Of a DNA stretch of 64,000 nt, positions 53,510 to 61,155 are shown one piece after another (positions within the stretch are counted from its first letter, which is position 1; the number at the start of each line of letters is the position of its first letter). Made by a program: the position numbers and the translations under genes. The notes under the pieces are model-generated. The model did not search any database, was not told the DNA's origin, and saw only the letters and a program-made list of their open reading frames with translations. This DNA is from Kitasatospora sp. A2-31 (GTDB taxonomy: Bacteria > Actinomycetota > Actinomycetes > Streptomycetales > Streptomycetaceae): the NCBI RefSeq assembly GCF_022288725.1, contig NZ_JAKNTA010000001.1, positions 496,899-560,898 of the forward strand, written 5' to 3'.

Positions 53510-54433
53510 TCACCCGGTCAGCAGGACGATCTTCCCGCGGGTGCGCCCCTCGGCGCTCAGCGCCTGGGCCGAGGCGGCCTGGGCGAGCGGGAAGGTCGAG
53601 GCGACGGTGACGGTGAGCCGACCCGCGTCGGCGAGCTCCGCCAGTTCGGCCAGCCCGGCGGCGTCCGGGCGGGCCCAGACGTACTGCCCGCCGAGCGCCC
53701 GCACCCCGTAGTCGGCCACCGACGCGATCCGGGCCGGATCGGCCACCAGGGTGGCCGAGAGCCCGGCCGCGCCGCCGCCGACCAGGTCGACGGCCGCGTC
53801 CACCCCGTCCGGGGCCAGTGCGCGGACCCGCTCGGCCAGGCCCTCGCCGTGGGCCACCGGCTCTGCGCCCAGCCCCCGCAGGTAGTCGTGGTTGCGTTCG
53901 CCCGCGGTGCCGATCACCCGGGCCCCGAAGGCCCGGGCCAGCTGGACGGCCAGGTGGCCGACGCCGCCGGCGGCGGCGTGCACCAGCACGGTGTCGCCGG
54001 CGCCGACCCGGACGGCCCGCAGCGCCTGCAGCGCGGTGAGCCCGGCCAGCGGCAGGCCGCCGCACTGCGCCCAGTCCAGGGCAGCGGGCCGGCGGGCCAG
54101 GGTGCGGACGGGCGCGGCGACCAGCTCGGCGTAGGTGCCGTGCTCGACGGTGTCCTTGCGGACGTAGCCGTAGACCTCGTCGCCGGGCTCGAACTCGGTC
54201 ACCCCGCCGCCCACCGCACGGACCACCCCGGCCGCGTCCCAGCCCATCACCAGCGGGAAGTGCGCGTCGATCAGGCCGTCCAGCCGGCCCTCCCGGACCT
54301 TCCAGTCCACCGGGTTCACCCCGGCCGCCCTGACCTGCACCAGGACCGAGTCCGGCCCGACCTTCGGGTCCGGCAGCTCGGTGTACTCGACCACCTCGGG
54401 GCCGCCGTAGCGGCGGATCACGATTGCCTTCAT
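53510..54433 (-). CDS. NADP-dependent oxidoreductase, quinone-reductase-like (MDR superfamily)
   Basis: A 307-residue zinc-lacking medium-chain reductase. The GroES-like N-terminal part (VRAAGVNPVDWKVREG) and the nucleotide-binding motif HAAAGGVGHLAVQLARAFGARVIG are clear. The structural zinc cysteines of alcohol dehydrogenases are absent, as in quinone oxidoreductases. ATG 54433 (MKAIVIRRYGG) is used. It lies 244 bases upstream of the Lrp gene, same strand, and is divergent from nadA. Confidence 0.92.
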   Translation of the reverse strand: MKAIVIRRYGGPEVVEYTELPDPKVGPDSVLVQVRAAGVNPVDWKVREGRLDGLIDAHFPLVMGWDAAGVVRAVGGGVTEFEPGDEVYGYVRKDTVEHGTYAELVAAPVRTLARRPAALDWAQCGGLPLAGLTALQALRAVRVGAGDTVLVHAAAGGVGHLAVQLARAFGARVIGTAGERNHDYLRGLGAEPVAHGEGLAERVRALAPDGVDAAVDLVGGGAAGLSATLVADPARIASVADYGVRALGGQYVWARPDAAGLAELAELADAGRLTVTVASTFPLAQAASAQALSAEGRTRGKIVLLTG

Positions 54434-54567
54434 GGGGCACAGCCATACCCGGCCGCCCGTGGATATCGCTCCGGCCACGCCGGACCCGGAGCATTTTCCT
54501 CCGGCCACCGGAGGGCACCGATCTGGCGAGCGGTTCTCGTCACATCGACAGGATGGCCATCGTCAGT

Positions 54568-54600
54568 CTGACGCTAACCGGTTATCATAGATAGCGTCAG
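54568..54600. promoter_or_regulatory. Inverted repeat, candidate operator of nadA
   Basis: ctgacgcta (54568-54576) and tagcgtcag (54592-54600) are perfect 9-base inverted repeats separated by 15 bases. The spacer contains ttatcat, a possible -10 region (TATCAT at 54583-54588). The element lies 53 bases before the nadA GTG. The local A/T content is high for this genome. A NAD-responsive repressor is a reasonable guess, but I do not recognise a known motif. Confidence 0.55.
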
Positions 54601-54652
54601 ATAGACGAGAAGGCTGCACCGACTGATCGGCCGCACAGAAGGGCACCCGCCC

Positions 54653-55834
54653 GTGACCACCACCACCGAGACCTACGGCGTCGACCCCGCTCCGACGCCG
54701 CTCGCTCTGCTGCTGCTCGGCCGCGAGGCCGACCCGAACAGCGAGCGCGGCGTCGAGTGTCCGGGAGACCTCCCCCCCGCCTCCGACCCGGACCTCGTCG
54801 AGCGCGCCCGGGCGGCCAAGGCCGCGCTCGGCGACCGCGTCTTCATCCTCGGCCACCACTACCAGCGCGACGAGGTCATCGAGTTCGCCGACGTCACCGG
54901 CGACTCCTTCAAGCTGGCCCGGGACGCGGCCGCCCGGCCCGAGGCCGAGTACATCGTCTTCTGCGGTGTGCACTTCATGGCCGAGTCCGCGGACATCCTC
55001 ACCACGGACGCCCAGCAGGTCGTCCTGCCGGACCTCGCGGCCGGCTGCTCGATGGCCGACATGGCCACCGCCGAGCAGGTCGCCGAGTGCTGGGACGTGC
55101 TGACCGACGCCGGCATAGCCGACGTGACCGTCCCGGTCTCGTACATGAACTCCTCCGCCGACATCAAGGCCTTCACCGGCAAGCACGGCGGCACCATCTG
55201 CACCTCCTCCAACGCCAAGCGCGCCCTGGAGTGGGCGTTCGAGCAGGGCCAGAAGGTGCTCTTCCTGCCCGACCAGCACCTCGGCCGCAACACCGCGGTC
55301 CGCGAGATGGGCTTCTCGCTGGACGACTGCGTGCTCTACAACCCGCACAAGCCGAACGGCGGCCTGACCGCCGAGCAGCTGCGGGACGCCAAGATGATCC
55401 TCTGGCGCGGCCACTGCTCGGTGCACGGCCGGTTCTCGCTGGACTCGGTGAACGACGTGCGCGAGCGCATCCCGGGCGTCACCGTGCTGGTGCACCCCGA
55501 GTGCAAGCACGAGGTCGTCGCGGCCGCCGACATGGTGGGCTCCACCGAGTACATCATCAAGGCGCTGGACGCCGCCGAGCCCGGCTCCAAGTGGGCCATC
55601 GGCACCGAGCTCAACCTGGTCCGGCGCCTGGCCAAGGCCCACCCGGACAAGGAGATCGTCTTCCTGGACCGCGCGGTCTGCTTCTGCTCGACCATGAACC
55701 GGATCGACCTGCCGCACCTGGTCTGGGCGCTGGAGTCGCTGGTCGAGGGCCGGGTGCCGAACGTGATCACCGTGGACCCGGAGACCGAGAAGTACGCCAA
55801 GGCGGCGCTGGACCGGATGCTCGCCCTGCCGTAG
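54653..55834 (+). CDS. nadA: Quinolinate synthase NadA
   Basis: A 393-residue [4Fe-4S] enzyme of NAD biosynthesis. It condenses iminoaspartate and dihydroxyacetone phosphate to quinolinate. Family motifs: FILGHHYQRDEVIEFAD, VFCGVHFMAESADIL, GCSMADMA, LFLPDQHLGRNTA, VHPECKHEV and FLDRAVCFCSTMNRI, which together hold the cluster cysteines. GTG 54653 begins the frame. nadB and nadC are not in the window. The terminator downstream has been split by an IS30 element. Confidence 0.96.
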   Translation: MTTTTETYGVDPAPTPLALLLLGREADPNSERGVECPGDLPPASDPDLVERARAAKAALGDRVFILGHHYQRDEVIEFADVTGDSFKLARDAAARPEAEYIVFCGVHFMAESADILTTDAQQVVLPDLAAGCSMADMATAEQVAECWDVLTDAGIADVTVPVSYMNSSADIKAFTGKHGGTICTSSNAKRALEWAFEQGQKVLFLPDQHLGRNTAVREMGFSLDDCVLYNPHKPNGGLTAEQLRDAKMILWRGHCSVHGRFSLDSVNDVRERIPGVTVLVHPECKHEVVAAADMVGSTEYIIKALDAAEPGSKWAIGTELNLVRRLAKAHPDKEIVFLDRAVCFCSTMNRIDLPHLVWALESLVEGRVPNVITVDPETEKYAKAALDRMLALP

Positions 55835-55861
55835 CCCACCCCGCTCCCGTCGTCACGCGAC

Positions 55862-55880
55862 AAAGGGCGGGCCCCCTCCG
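55862..55880. terminator. Left arm of the split nadA terminator
   Basis: The 19 bases aaagggcgggccccctccg are complementary to 57222-57240. Without the IS and one copy of its TG duplication the two arms meet around TG, giving a near-perfect stem flanked by A and T runs on opposite sides, that is a bidirectional intrinsic terminator. Confidence 0.8.
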
Positions 55881-55882
55881 TG

Positions 55883-55910
55883 CGGCGAATTCGAGGGGTC
55901 GTTGCAACAC
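55883..55910 (+). repeat. IS30 terminal inverted repeat, left
   Basis: Begins cggcgaattcgagg and ends ggtcgttgcaacac. It pairs with the right repeat at 57192-57219. Confidence 0.8.
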
Positions 55911-55922
55911 GTGGTGAGTTGA

Positions 55923-57173
55923 TCAAGCCGCGAGCAGTGTAAGCAGACGCTCGGCTGGGGTTTCCCAGCCGAGCGTTTTGCGTGGGCGGCTGTTGAGTCG
56001 GTCGGCGACGGCGGCCAGGTGCTCGGGGGTGTGGACGGACAGATCGGTGCCCTTGGGGAAGTACTGGCGGAGCAGGCCGTTGGTGTTCTCGTTGGAGCCC
56101 CGCTGCCAAGGGCTGGCGGGCTCGCAGAAGTAGACCGGGACGCCGGTGTCGCGGGTGAAGCCTCGGTGGGCGGCCATCTCGCAACCCTGGTCCCAGGTCA
56201 GGGACTGCTGCAACTGCTCCGGAAGCGTCTTGAAGACGTCGGTGAGCGCGCGGCGCACGGCGTTGGAGGTGTGGCCGGTAGGCAGGTGGACGAGGACCAG
56301 GTAGCGGCTGCTGCGTTCGACCAGGGTGGCGATCGCGGAGCGCGACTTGGGGCCCACGATGAGGTCGCCCTCCCAGTGGCCGGCGACGGCTCGGTCGGCG
56401 GCCTCGACGGGTCGCTCGCTGATCATCAGCATGTTCTTGACGGGGCGGGACCTGCGCCTGTCCGTCTGACGGCGCGGGCGGCGGAGCCGTCGCCCGGTTC
56501 TCAGGTTGCGAGTCAGGTCGCGGTGCAGGTCTCCCCGGCCCTGGGTGTAGAGGGCCTGGTAGACCGTCTCGTGGCTGACGTGCATCCCGGGATGCTCGGG
56601 GAAGCCTTCGCGGAGCGCGCGACAGATCTGCTCGGGGCTCCACTGGATTGCCAGCCGGTCCTGGATGAAGTCCCGCAGTTCAGGGCTCTGGCCTATCTTG
56701 CTCGGCTTGGGGCGGGGCCGGCGCTGGTCGGCACGGCGCTGGGCGGCGTGCGGGCGGTAGTACCAGCCGCCCTTCGGCAGCACCGTGCGGTTGCGCCTGA
56801 TCTCACGGCTGACGGTCGAGGGGCTGCGGCCCAGCTCCGCCGCGATGGCCCGGATCGTGGCCTTCTCCCGCAGCCGGTCGGCTATGTGGATGCGCTCGGT
56901 CTCGCTGAGGTAGCGGGAGGTCTCGGGCGCCGCGGGCTCGGCCGGTGCGACAGGAGGCGGCACCACCTCGTAGATCGGTGGTGCCGCCTTCTTCCGGCCC
57001 GACGCGTTGCGGCCGTTGCGCCATCGCTTGCCGGTGCGGACGTTGATGCCGACTACCGCGCAGGCCTCGGCGAACCCCATTCCTTGATCCACAAGCCGGA
57101 AGTATTCCTCCCGCTCCCGCACCAAGGCCCTCGGCCCTTGACCTACCGTCCGGTTCTCCCGGATCTCGAACAT
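55923..57173 (-). CDS. IS30-family transposase (DDE)
   Basis: A 416-residue transposase. Residues about 75-135 carry the IS30 helix-turn-helix (ATIRAIAAELGRSPSTVSREIRRN). The rve-type core shows the DDE triad in GHWEGDLIVG (Asp), LTWDQGCEMA (Asp) and WQRGSNENTNGLLRQYF (Glu), all intact. ATG 57173 follows aaggggtgca; a longer frame starting at 57200 runs into the inverted repeat. No frameshift or stop is visible, so the element may be active. Codon use is somewhat less extreme than in neighbouring genes, which fits a recent arrival. Confidence 0.94.
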   Translation of the reverse strand: MFEIRENRTVGQGPRALVREREEYFRLVDQGMGFAEACAVVGINVRTGKRWRNGRNASGRKKAAPPIYEVVPPPVAPAEPAAPETSRYLSETERIHIADRLREKATIRAIAAELGRSPSTVSREIRRNRTVLPKGGWYYRPHAAQRRADQRRPRPKPSKIGQSPELRDFIQDRLAIQWSPEQICRALREGFPEHPGMHVSHETVYQALYTQGRGDLHRDLTRNLRTGRRLRRPRRQTDRRRSRPVKNMLMISERPVEAADRAVAGHWEGDLIVGPKSRSAIATLVERSSRYLVLVHLPTGHTSNAVRRALTDVFKTLPEQLQQSLTWDQGCEMAAHRGFTRDTGVPVYFCEPASPWQRGSNENTNGLLRQYFPKGTDLSVHTPEHLAAVADRLNSRPRKTLGWETPAERLLTLLAA

Positions 57174-57191
57174 TGCACCCCTTGAACTGGG

Positions 57192-57219
57192 GTGTTGCAA
57201 CGACCGGTAGAACTCAAGG
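57192..57219 (-). repeat. IS30 terminal inverted repeat, right
   Basis: Read on the minus strand it begins ccttgagttctacc and ends ggtcgttgcaacac. It pairs with the left repeat at 55883-55910. Confidence 0.8.
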
Positions 57220-57221
57220 TG

Positions 57222-57240
57222 CGGAGGGGGCCCGCCCTTT
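57222..57240. terminator. Right arm of the split terminator
   Basis: The 19 bases cggagggggcccgcccttt complement 55862-55880 and continue into a T run (cccttttcg) on the plus strand. It lies 31 bases past the stop of the PspAA gene on the minus strand, so it served both convergent genes before the insertion. Confidence 0.8.
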
Positions 57241-57271
57241 TCGTCGTCTGGCGTCCGGAACGAGATGTCGG

Positions 57272-57565
57272 CTACTCGGGGATGCCGGGGATCAGGCCGT
57301 CACCCTCGGCCCGCAGCAGCAGCCGGACCTCGTCGATCGTCGCATCGGCATTCGGGAGGATCAGGTCGGACGGCTCCAGGGAGTCGTCCGGAAGCGGGCT
57401 GCCGTGCTCCTTCACGGCGCTCAGCAGCTGGCCGAGCGCCCGCCGGAAGTGGTCCTCGTCCCCCGACTCCAGCGCGGCGAGGAGCTCCTCGTCGAGCTCG
57501 TTGAGCCGGTTCAGATGGGCGTCGCCCACCTCGAACTGGCCCTCCCCCATGACCCTCATGATCAT
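57272..57565 (-). CDS. pspAA: PspA-associated protein PspAA
   Basis: A 97-residue protein (MIMRVMGEGQFEVGDAHLNRLNELDEELLAALESGD...). The pattern MRVMGEGQFEV and LNRLNELDEELL matches the small PspAA partner of actinobacterial PspA. The family is found downstream of pspA and is thought to help membrane-stress responses; the mechanism is not known. ATG 57565 or 57559. It lies 37 bases after pspA, probably one operon. Its shared 3' terminator is interrupted by the IS. Confidence 0.87.
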   Translation of the reverse strand: MIMRVMGEGQFEVGDAHLNRLNELDEELLAALESGDEDHFRRALGQLLSAVKEHGSPLPDDSLEPSDLILPNADATIDEVRLLLRAEGDGLIPGIPE

Positions 57566-57602
57566 GCCGTGCGTCTCCCTGGTCGGTCGGGTGAAGCTCA
57601 GA

Positions 57603-58406
57603 TCACTTGTTGTAGTTGATGCGCGGGGTGTCCTGCTGCGGGGCGGCGTCCTGCGGCCGGCCCTGCTCGATGGCCTGCGGACCGGAGGCCGGGGAGCCGC
57701 CCGTCAGCTCGGCCTTCATCCGGGCCAGCTCCAGCTCGACGTCCGAGCCGCCGGCCACGCGCTCCAGCTCCGCCTCGATGTCGTCCTTGCGGCCGAGCCC
57801 GCTGGCGTCGTCGAGGGCGCCGGAGGCCAGCAGCTCGTCGATCGCGCCCGCCCGGGCCTGCATCTGCGCCGTCTTGTCCTCGGCCCGCTGGATGGCCAGG
57901 CCGACGTCGCCCATCTCCTCCGAGATGCCGGAGAAGGACTCGGCGATCCGGGTCTGCGCCTGGGCCGCGGTGTAGGTGGCCTTGATGGTCTCCTTCTTGG
58001 TGCGGAAGGCGTCGACCTTGGCCTGCAGCCGCTGGGAGGCGAGCGTGAGCTTCTCCTCCTCGGCCTGGAGCTGCTGGTACTGCGTCTCCAGGTCGGTGAT
58101 CTGGGACTGCATGTTGGCCTTGCGGGTGAGCGCCTCGCGGGCGAGGTCCTCCCGGCCGAGCGAGAGCGCCTTGCGGCCCTGGTCCTCGTACTTGGCGGAC
58201 TGCTGCTGCAGCTGGGTCAGCTGGAGCTCCAGGCGCTTGCGCGAGGTGGCCACGTCCGCGACACCGCGACGTACCTTCTGCAGCAGTTCGAGCTGCTTCT
58301 GGTACGAATAGTCCAGCGTCTCACGCGGATCCTCCGCCCGGTCCAAGGCCTTGTTCGCCTTGGAGCGGAAGATCAGCCCCATACGCTTCATGATTCCGTC
58401 GCTCAT
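57603..58406 (-). CDS. pspA: Phage shock protein A (PspA/IM30, ESCRT-III-like)
   Basis: A 267-residue coiled-coil protein. After KRMGLIFRSKANKALDRAEDP, the amphipathic start, the body is helical from about 30 to 220 (YSYQKQLELLQKVRRGVADVATS, LETQYQQLQAEEEKLTLAS). The C-terminal 45 residues are Gly/Pro/Gln-rich. PspA binds damaged membranes and forms polymers that limit proton leakage. ATG 58406 is chosen; ATG 58391 (MKRMG) is also possible. It heads pspA-pspAA and is divergent from a DUF3043 gene. Confidence 0.94.
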   Translation of the reverse strand: MSDGIMKRMGLIFRSKANKALDRAEDPRETLDYSYQKQLELLQKVRRGVADVATSRKRLELQLTQLQQQSAKYEDQGRKALSLGREDLAREALTRKANMQSQITDLETQYQQLQAEEEKLTLASQRLQAKVDAFRTKKETIKATYTAAQAQTRIAESFSGISEEMGDVGLAIQRAEDKTAQMQARAGAIDELLASGALDDASGLGRKDDIEAELERVAGGSDVELELARMKAELTGGSPASGPQAIEQGRPQDAAPQQDTPRINYNK

Positions 58407-58707
58407 GGGCCTCGGGTGCCCCCTTCTCCGGCCTGCGGTCTCTATCTCGTTACCAGACACGACGAGTGTATGTGCAGCGAGCCCGTCGCCGCAGTGCACC
58501 TGCCTGCAACAAGACTGCTACAGCGCACCCGGTGGGGGCCTCATCCCCGGGGTGGATCCGCCCCTCATCCCCGCCCTCCTCCGCCCGAGTGATCCCCTAC
58601 GGGAACACCCCCGGAAACCCGCCGCCGGCGGCGGCCGGTCCCGATCGATATGCGTTTGGGTCCGAGGGCACCCCGAGAAGCCGTGCCGCACCCCGTACGC
58701 TGGGGGT
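58407..58707. other. Divergent promoter region of pspA and DUF3043 genes
   Basis: A 301-base stretch without a supported gene. It holds several weak direct repeats of cccc-rich motifs (tcatccccg occurs twice, near 58541 and 58566) and a short palindrome gccgccggcggcggc near 58621. No strong promoter consensus is visible by eye. Confidence 0.35.
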
Positions 58708-59304
58708 GTGTTCCGACGCCGTTCAGATGATGCCGCTGCCTCCGCCGCCGTGCTGGAGCAGGACCAGACGACCCAGCCGCGCGACCCGCAGGCGAAGAAG
58801 GGCCGCCCCACGCCCAAGCGCAGTGAGGCCGAGGCCAACCGGCGTACCCGCGTGACCGTGCCCAAGGACCGCAAGGAGGCCTCCCGCCAGGCCCGCGAGA
58901 AGATGCGGGTCGAGCGCGAGAAGCAGCGCACCGCGCTGCTGGAGGGCGACGAGCGCCACCTGCCGGCCCGCGACAAGGGCCCGGTGCGCAGGTTCGTCCG
59001 CGACTACGTGGACGCCCGCTGGTCGCTCGCCGAGTTCTTCCTGCCCGCCGCCGTGGTCATCCTGGTGCTCAGCATCGTCAAGGTGCCGGCCCTCCAGCTG
59101 CTCTCCACCGTGCTGTTCCTGCTCTTCTTCGTCCTGGTGATCCTGGACTTCCTCCGGCTCGGCCTCGGCCTGCGCAAGCAGCTCGGCGAGCGCTTCGCCG
59201 GCCAGAACACCCGCGGCGCGGTCGCCTACGGCCTGATGCGCATCCTGCAGATGCGCCGGCTGCGGCTGCCCAAGCCGCAGGTGCGGCGCGGGGAGAAGCC
59301 CTGA
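58708..59304 (+). CDS. DUF3043 membrane protein
   Basis: A 198-residue protein. The N-terminal half is highly charged (KKGRPTPKRSEAEANRRTRVTVPKD...). Two transmembrane helices follow at about 110-155 (FFLPAAVVILVLSIVKVPALQLLSTVLFLLFFVLVILDFLRLGLG spans both). The C-terminus is basic. The family is conserved in actinobacteria and its function is unknown. GTG 58708 fits the N-terminus FRRRS. The methyltransferase gene begins 12 bases after its stop, so they are probably co-transcribed. Confidence 0.85.
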   Translation: MFRRRSDDAAASAAVLEQDQTTQPRDPQAKKGRPTPKRSEAEANRRTRVTVPKDRKEASRQAREKMRVEREKQRTALLEGDERHLPARDKGPVRRFVRDYVDARWSLAEFFLPAAVVILVLSIVKVPALQLLSTVLFLLFFVLVILDFLRLGLGLRKQLGERFAGQNTRGAVAYGLMRILQMRRLRLPKPQVRRGEKP

Positions 59305-59315
59305 CCGCCGAACCG

Positions 59316-60203
59316 GTGGACTCCGGCTGGGCCCCTCCTGCCTGGGAGGGGCCCAGCCTGTACGCGCTCCCGGGCCAGGGGGACGGCGGGCACGACCGGC
59401 TCGCCCAGGAGCGCCGGCTGCCCTCGCGCAGCGGCTCCTTCGCCGGCGGCAACGCCCCGCGGCCGGACCGCCACGGCGATCTGCGCAACCTCGTCCGGCA
59501 GGAGCTGGTCGCCCGGCAGCTGGCCGAGCAACTCGCCGGCCGCACCGGGCAGCGCGTCCTCGACATCGGCTGCGACCAGGGCACCCAGGCCCTTCGGCTG
59601 GCCCGGGCCGGCCACTACGTCACCGGAATGGACTCCGACGCCATCGCGCTCGGCGTCGCCCAGGCCGCGCTGGCCGAGGAGCCGCCCGAGGTCCGCGACC
59701 GGGTCCAGCTGCTCAGCGGTGACGGCCACCAGTGCGGACGCTGGTTCGGGCCGCGCAGCTTCGACGTGGTGCTCTGCCACGGCGTCCTGATGTACCTGCC
59801 GGATCCGGACCCGATGATCGCCTCGCTGGCCCGGCTGCTGGCTCCCGGCGGGCTGCTCTCCCTGCTCGTGCGCAACCGCGACGCCCTGGCGCTGCGGCCC
59901 GCCGCCGCCGGGGACTGGCGGGCCGCCCCGCACGCCTTCGAGACCGACCGGTACTACAACCGCCTCGGGCTGGCGGCCCGCGCCGACCGCCTCTCCGACC
60001 TCGCCGTCACCCTCTCCGAGGTCTCGGTGCCGCTGCGGCACTGGTACGGCGTCCGGGTCTTCACCGACAACACCCCCGAGAACATGGCACCGCCGGTGGA
60101 CGGCCGGCAGCTCGCCCAGCTGCTGGAGGCCGAGGAGCGGGCCGGCCGCACCGACCCGTACCGGCAGGTCGCCGCGCTGCTGCACGTGTTCGGCGCCAAG
60201 TAG
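59316..60203 (+). CDS. SAM-dependent methyltransferase
   Basis: A 295-residue class I methyltransferase. Motif I is RVLDIGCDQGTQALRLA near residue 80; motif II/III are FDVVLCHGVLMYLPDPD and LLAPGGLLSLLV. The first 50 residues are a Gly/Pro-rich lead that may not fold. The substrate is unknown. GTG 59316 gives 12 bases of spacing after the DUF3043 stop. No cofactor-biosynthesis residues specify a role. Confidence 0.86.
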   Translation: MDSGWAPPAWEGPSLYALPGQGDGGHDRLAQERRLPSRSGSFAGGNAPRPDRHGDLRNLVRQELVARQLAEQLAGRTGQRVLDIGCDQGTQALRLARAGHYVTGMDSDAIALGVAQAALAEEPPEVRDRVQLLSGDGHQCGRWFGPRSFDVVLCHGVLMYLPDPDPMIASLARLLAPGGLLSLLVRNRDALALRPAAAGDWRAAPHAFETDRYYNRLGLAARADRLSDLAVTLSEVSVPLRHWYGVRVFTDNTPENMAPPVDGRQLAQLLEAEERAGRTDPYRQVAALLHVFGAK

Positions 60204-60251
60204 GCGGGGCGGTGCGGCCGGGGGCCGTCCGGTGAGGACCTCCGGGACCGC

Positions 60252-60452
60252 TCAGGCCTCGTGCAGGCTCATCGAGTAGATCTCCCGGCCGTCGTCGAGC
60301 AGGACCGCGGTGTCCACGCCGTCCTCGGCCAGCTGCTTCCAGGTCTCGCCGATCCAGGTCTCGGCGTCCCCCTGCCCCGCGAACTCCTCCTGGCCGTTCG
60401 GGGCGGCCACCACCGTGCCGTCCGCCTTCTCGTACCGCCACGTCCAGACCAT
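60252..60452 (-). CDS. Small conserved protein of unknown function
   Basis: A 66-residue protein (MVWTWRYEKADGTVV...). It has a WxW N-terminus and a mixed alpha/beta composition (AETWIGETWKQLAEDGVDTAVLLDDGREIYSMSL), consistent with a small globular protein. I recall similar short proteins in other actinomycetes, without a function. ATG 60452 follows ggaggagccgggc. It is divergent from the cobalamin genes, 102 bases away. Confidence 0.78.
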   Translation of the reverse strand: MVWTWRYEKADGTVVAAPNGQEEFAGQGDAETWIGETWKQLAEDGVDTAVLLDDGREIYSMSLHEA

Positions 60453-60554
60453 GCCCGGCTCCTCCCGCCGACGACCGTTGCACTGAGCTCCGTGCTGCGC
60501 ACCTTAGCCTGCCCGGCCCGATCTTCCGTATGCCTCGTCCGGCAGGATGGCCGC

Positions 60555-61127
60555 ATGGCACCCGACCCCGCACTCCCCCGCACGCTGGTCCTCGGCGGCG
60601 CGCGCTCCGGCAAGTCCACCAAGGCCGAGCAGCTGCTCGCCGCGTACCCGGACGTGCTCTACGTCGCCACCAGCGGCACCCGGGACGGCGACACCGAGTG
60701 GGCGCAGCGGGTCGAGCTGCACCGGGAGCGGCGCCCGGCGGGCTGGCGCACCGCGGAGACCTGCGACCTGGAGGCGGTGCTGGCCGACACCGCCGACCCG
60801 GCCCCGGTGCTGATCGACTGCCTGGCGCTCTGGCTGACCGCGGTGATGGACGAGTGCGGTGCCTGGGAGGACGCGGTCTGGACGGAGGGCGGCGAGGCCG
60901 CCGTGCAGCGGCGGTGCGCGGCCCTGGCGGCGGCCTGGGCGGGCACCGCCCGCCGGGTGGTGGCGGTCAGCAACGAGGTCGGGATGGGGGTCGTCCCGGC
61001 CACCGCGGCGGGCCGCCGCTTCCGCGACACCCTGGGCCGGCTCAACATGGCGGTGGCGGACGCCTCGGAGCGGGTGCTGCTGGTGGTGGCCGGGCAGGTG
61101 CTGACCGTCAAGCCCGCCGCAGGCTGA
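60555..61127 (+). CDS. cobU: Adenosylcobinamide kinase/guanylyltransferase CobU/CobP
   Basis: A 190-residue enzyme of the cobalamin nucleotide-loop pathway. It phosphorylates adenosylcobinamide and adds GMP. The P-loop is TLVLGGARSGKSTKAEQL near residue 11; further motifs are LIDCLALWLTAVM and VSNEVGMGVVPATAAGRRFRDTLGRLN, which carries the guanylylation region. Length is normal. ATG 60555 (MAPDPALP) is used. It is followed 28 bases later by cobT, and then cobS. Confidence 0.94.
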   Translation: MAPDPALPRTLVLGGARSGKSTKAEQLLAAYPDVLYVATSGTRDGDTEWAQRVELHRERRPAGWRTAETCDLEAVLADTADPAPVLIDCLALWLTAVMDECGAWEDAVWTEGGEAAVQRRCAALAAAWAGTARRVVAVSNEVGMGVVPATAAGRRFRDTLGRLNMAVADASERVLLVVAGQVLTVKPAAG

Positions 61128-61155
61128 ACTCCGGCGCCGTGTAGCCTTCGACGCG

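Larger units (their letters stand above)
55883..57219 (-). mobile_element. IS30-family insertion sequence, about 1337 bp
   Basis: An intact element: one transposase ORF and 28-base terminal inverted repeats (55883-55910 and 57192-57219; 21 of 28 positions match, including the inner ggtcgttgcaacac). A TG dinucleotide flanks each end (55881-55882 and 57220-57221), fitting the 2-3 base target duplication known for IS30. It is inserted exactly between the two arms of a terminator. IS30 family members are known to favour palindromic targets. The exact ends are inferred from alignment of the repeats. Confidence 0.85.
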
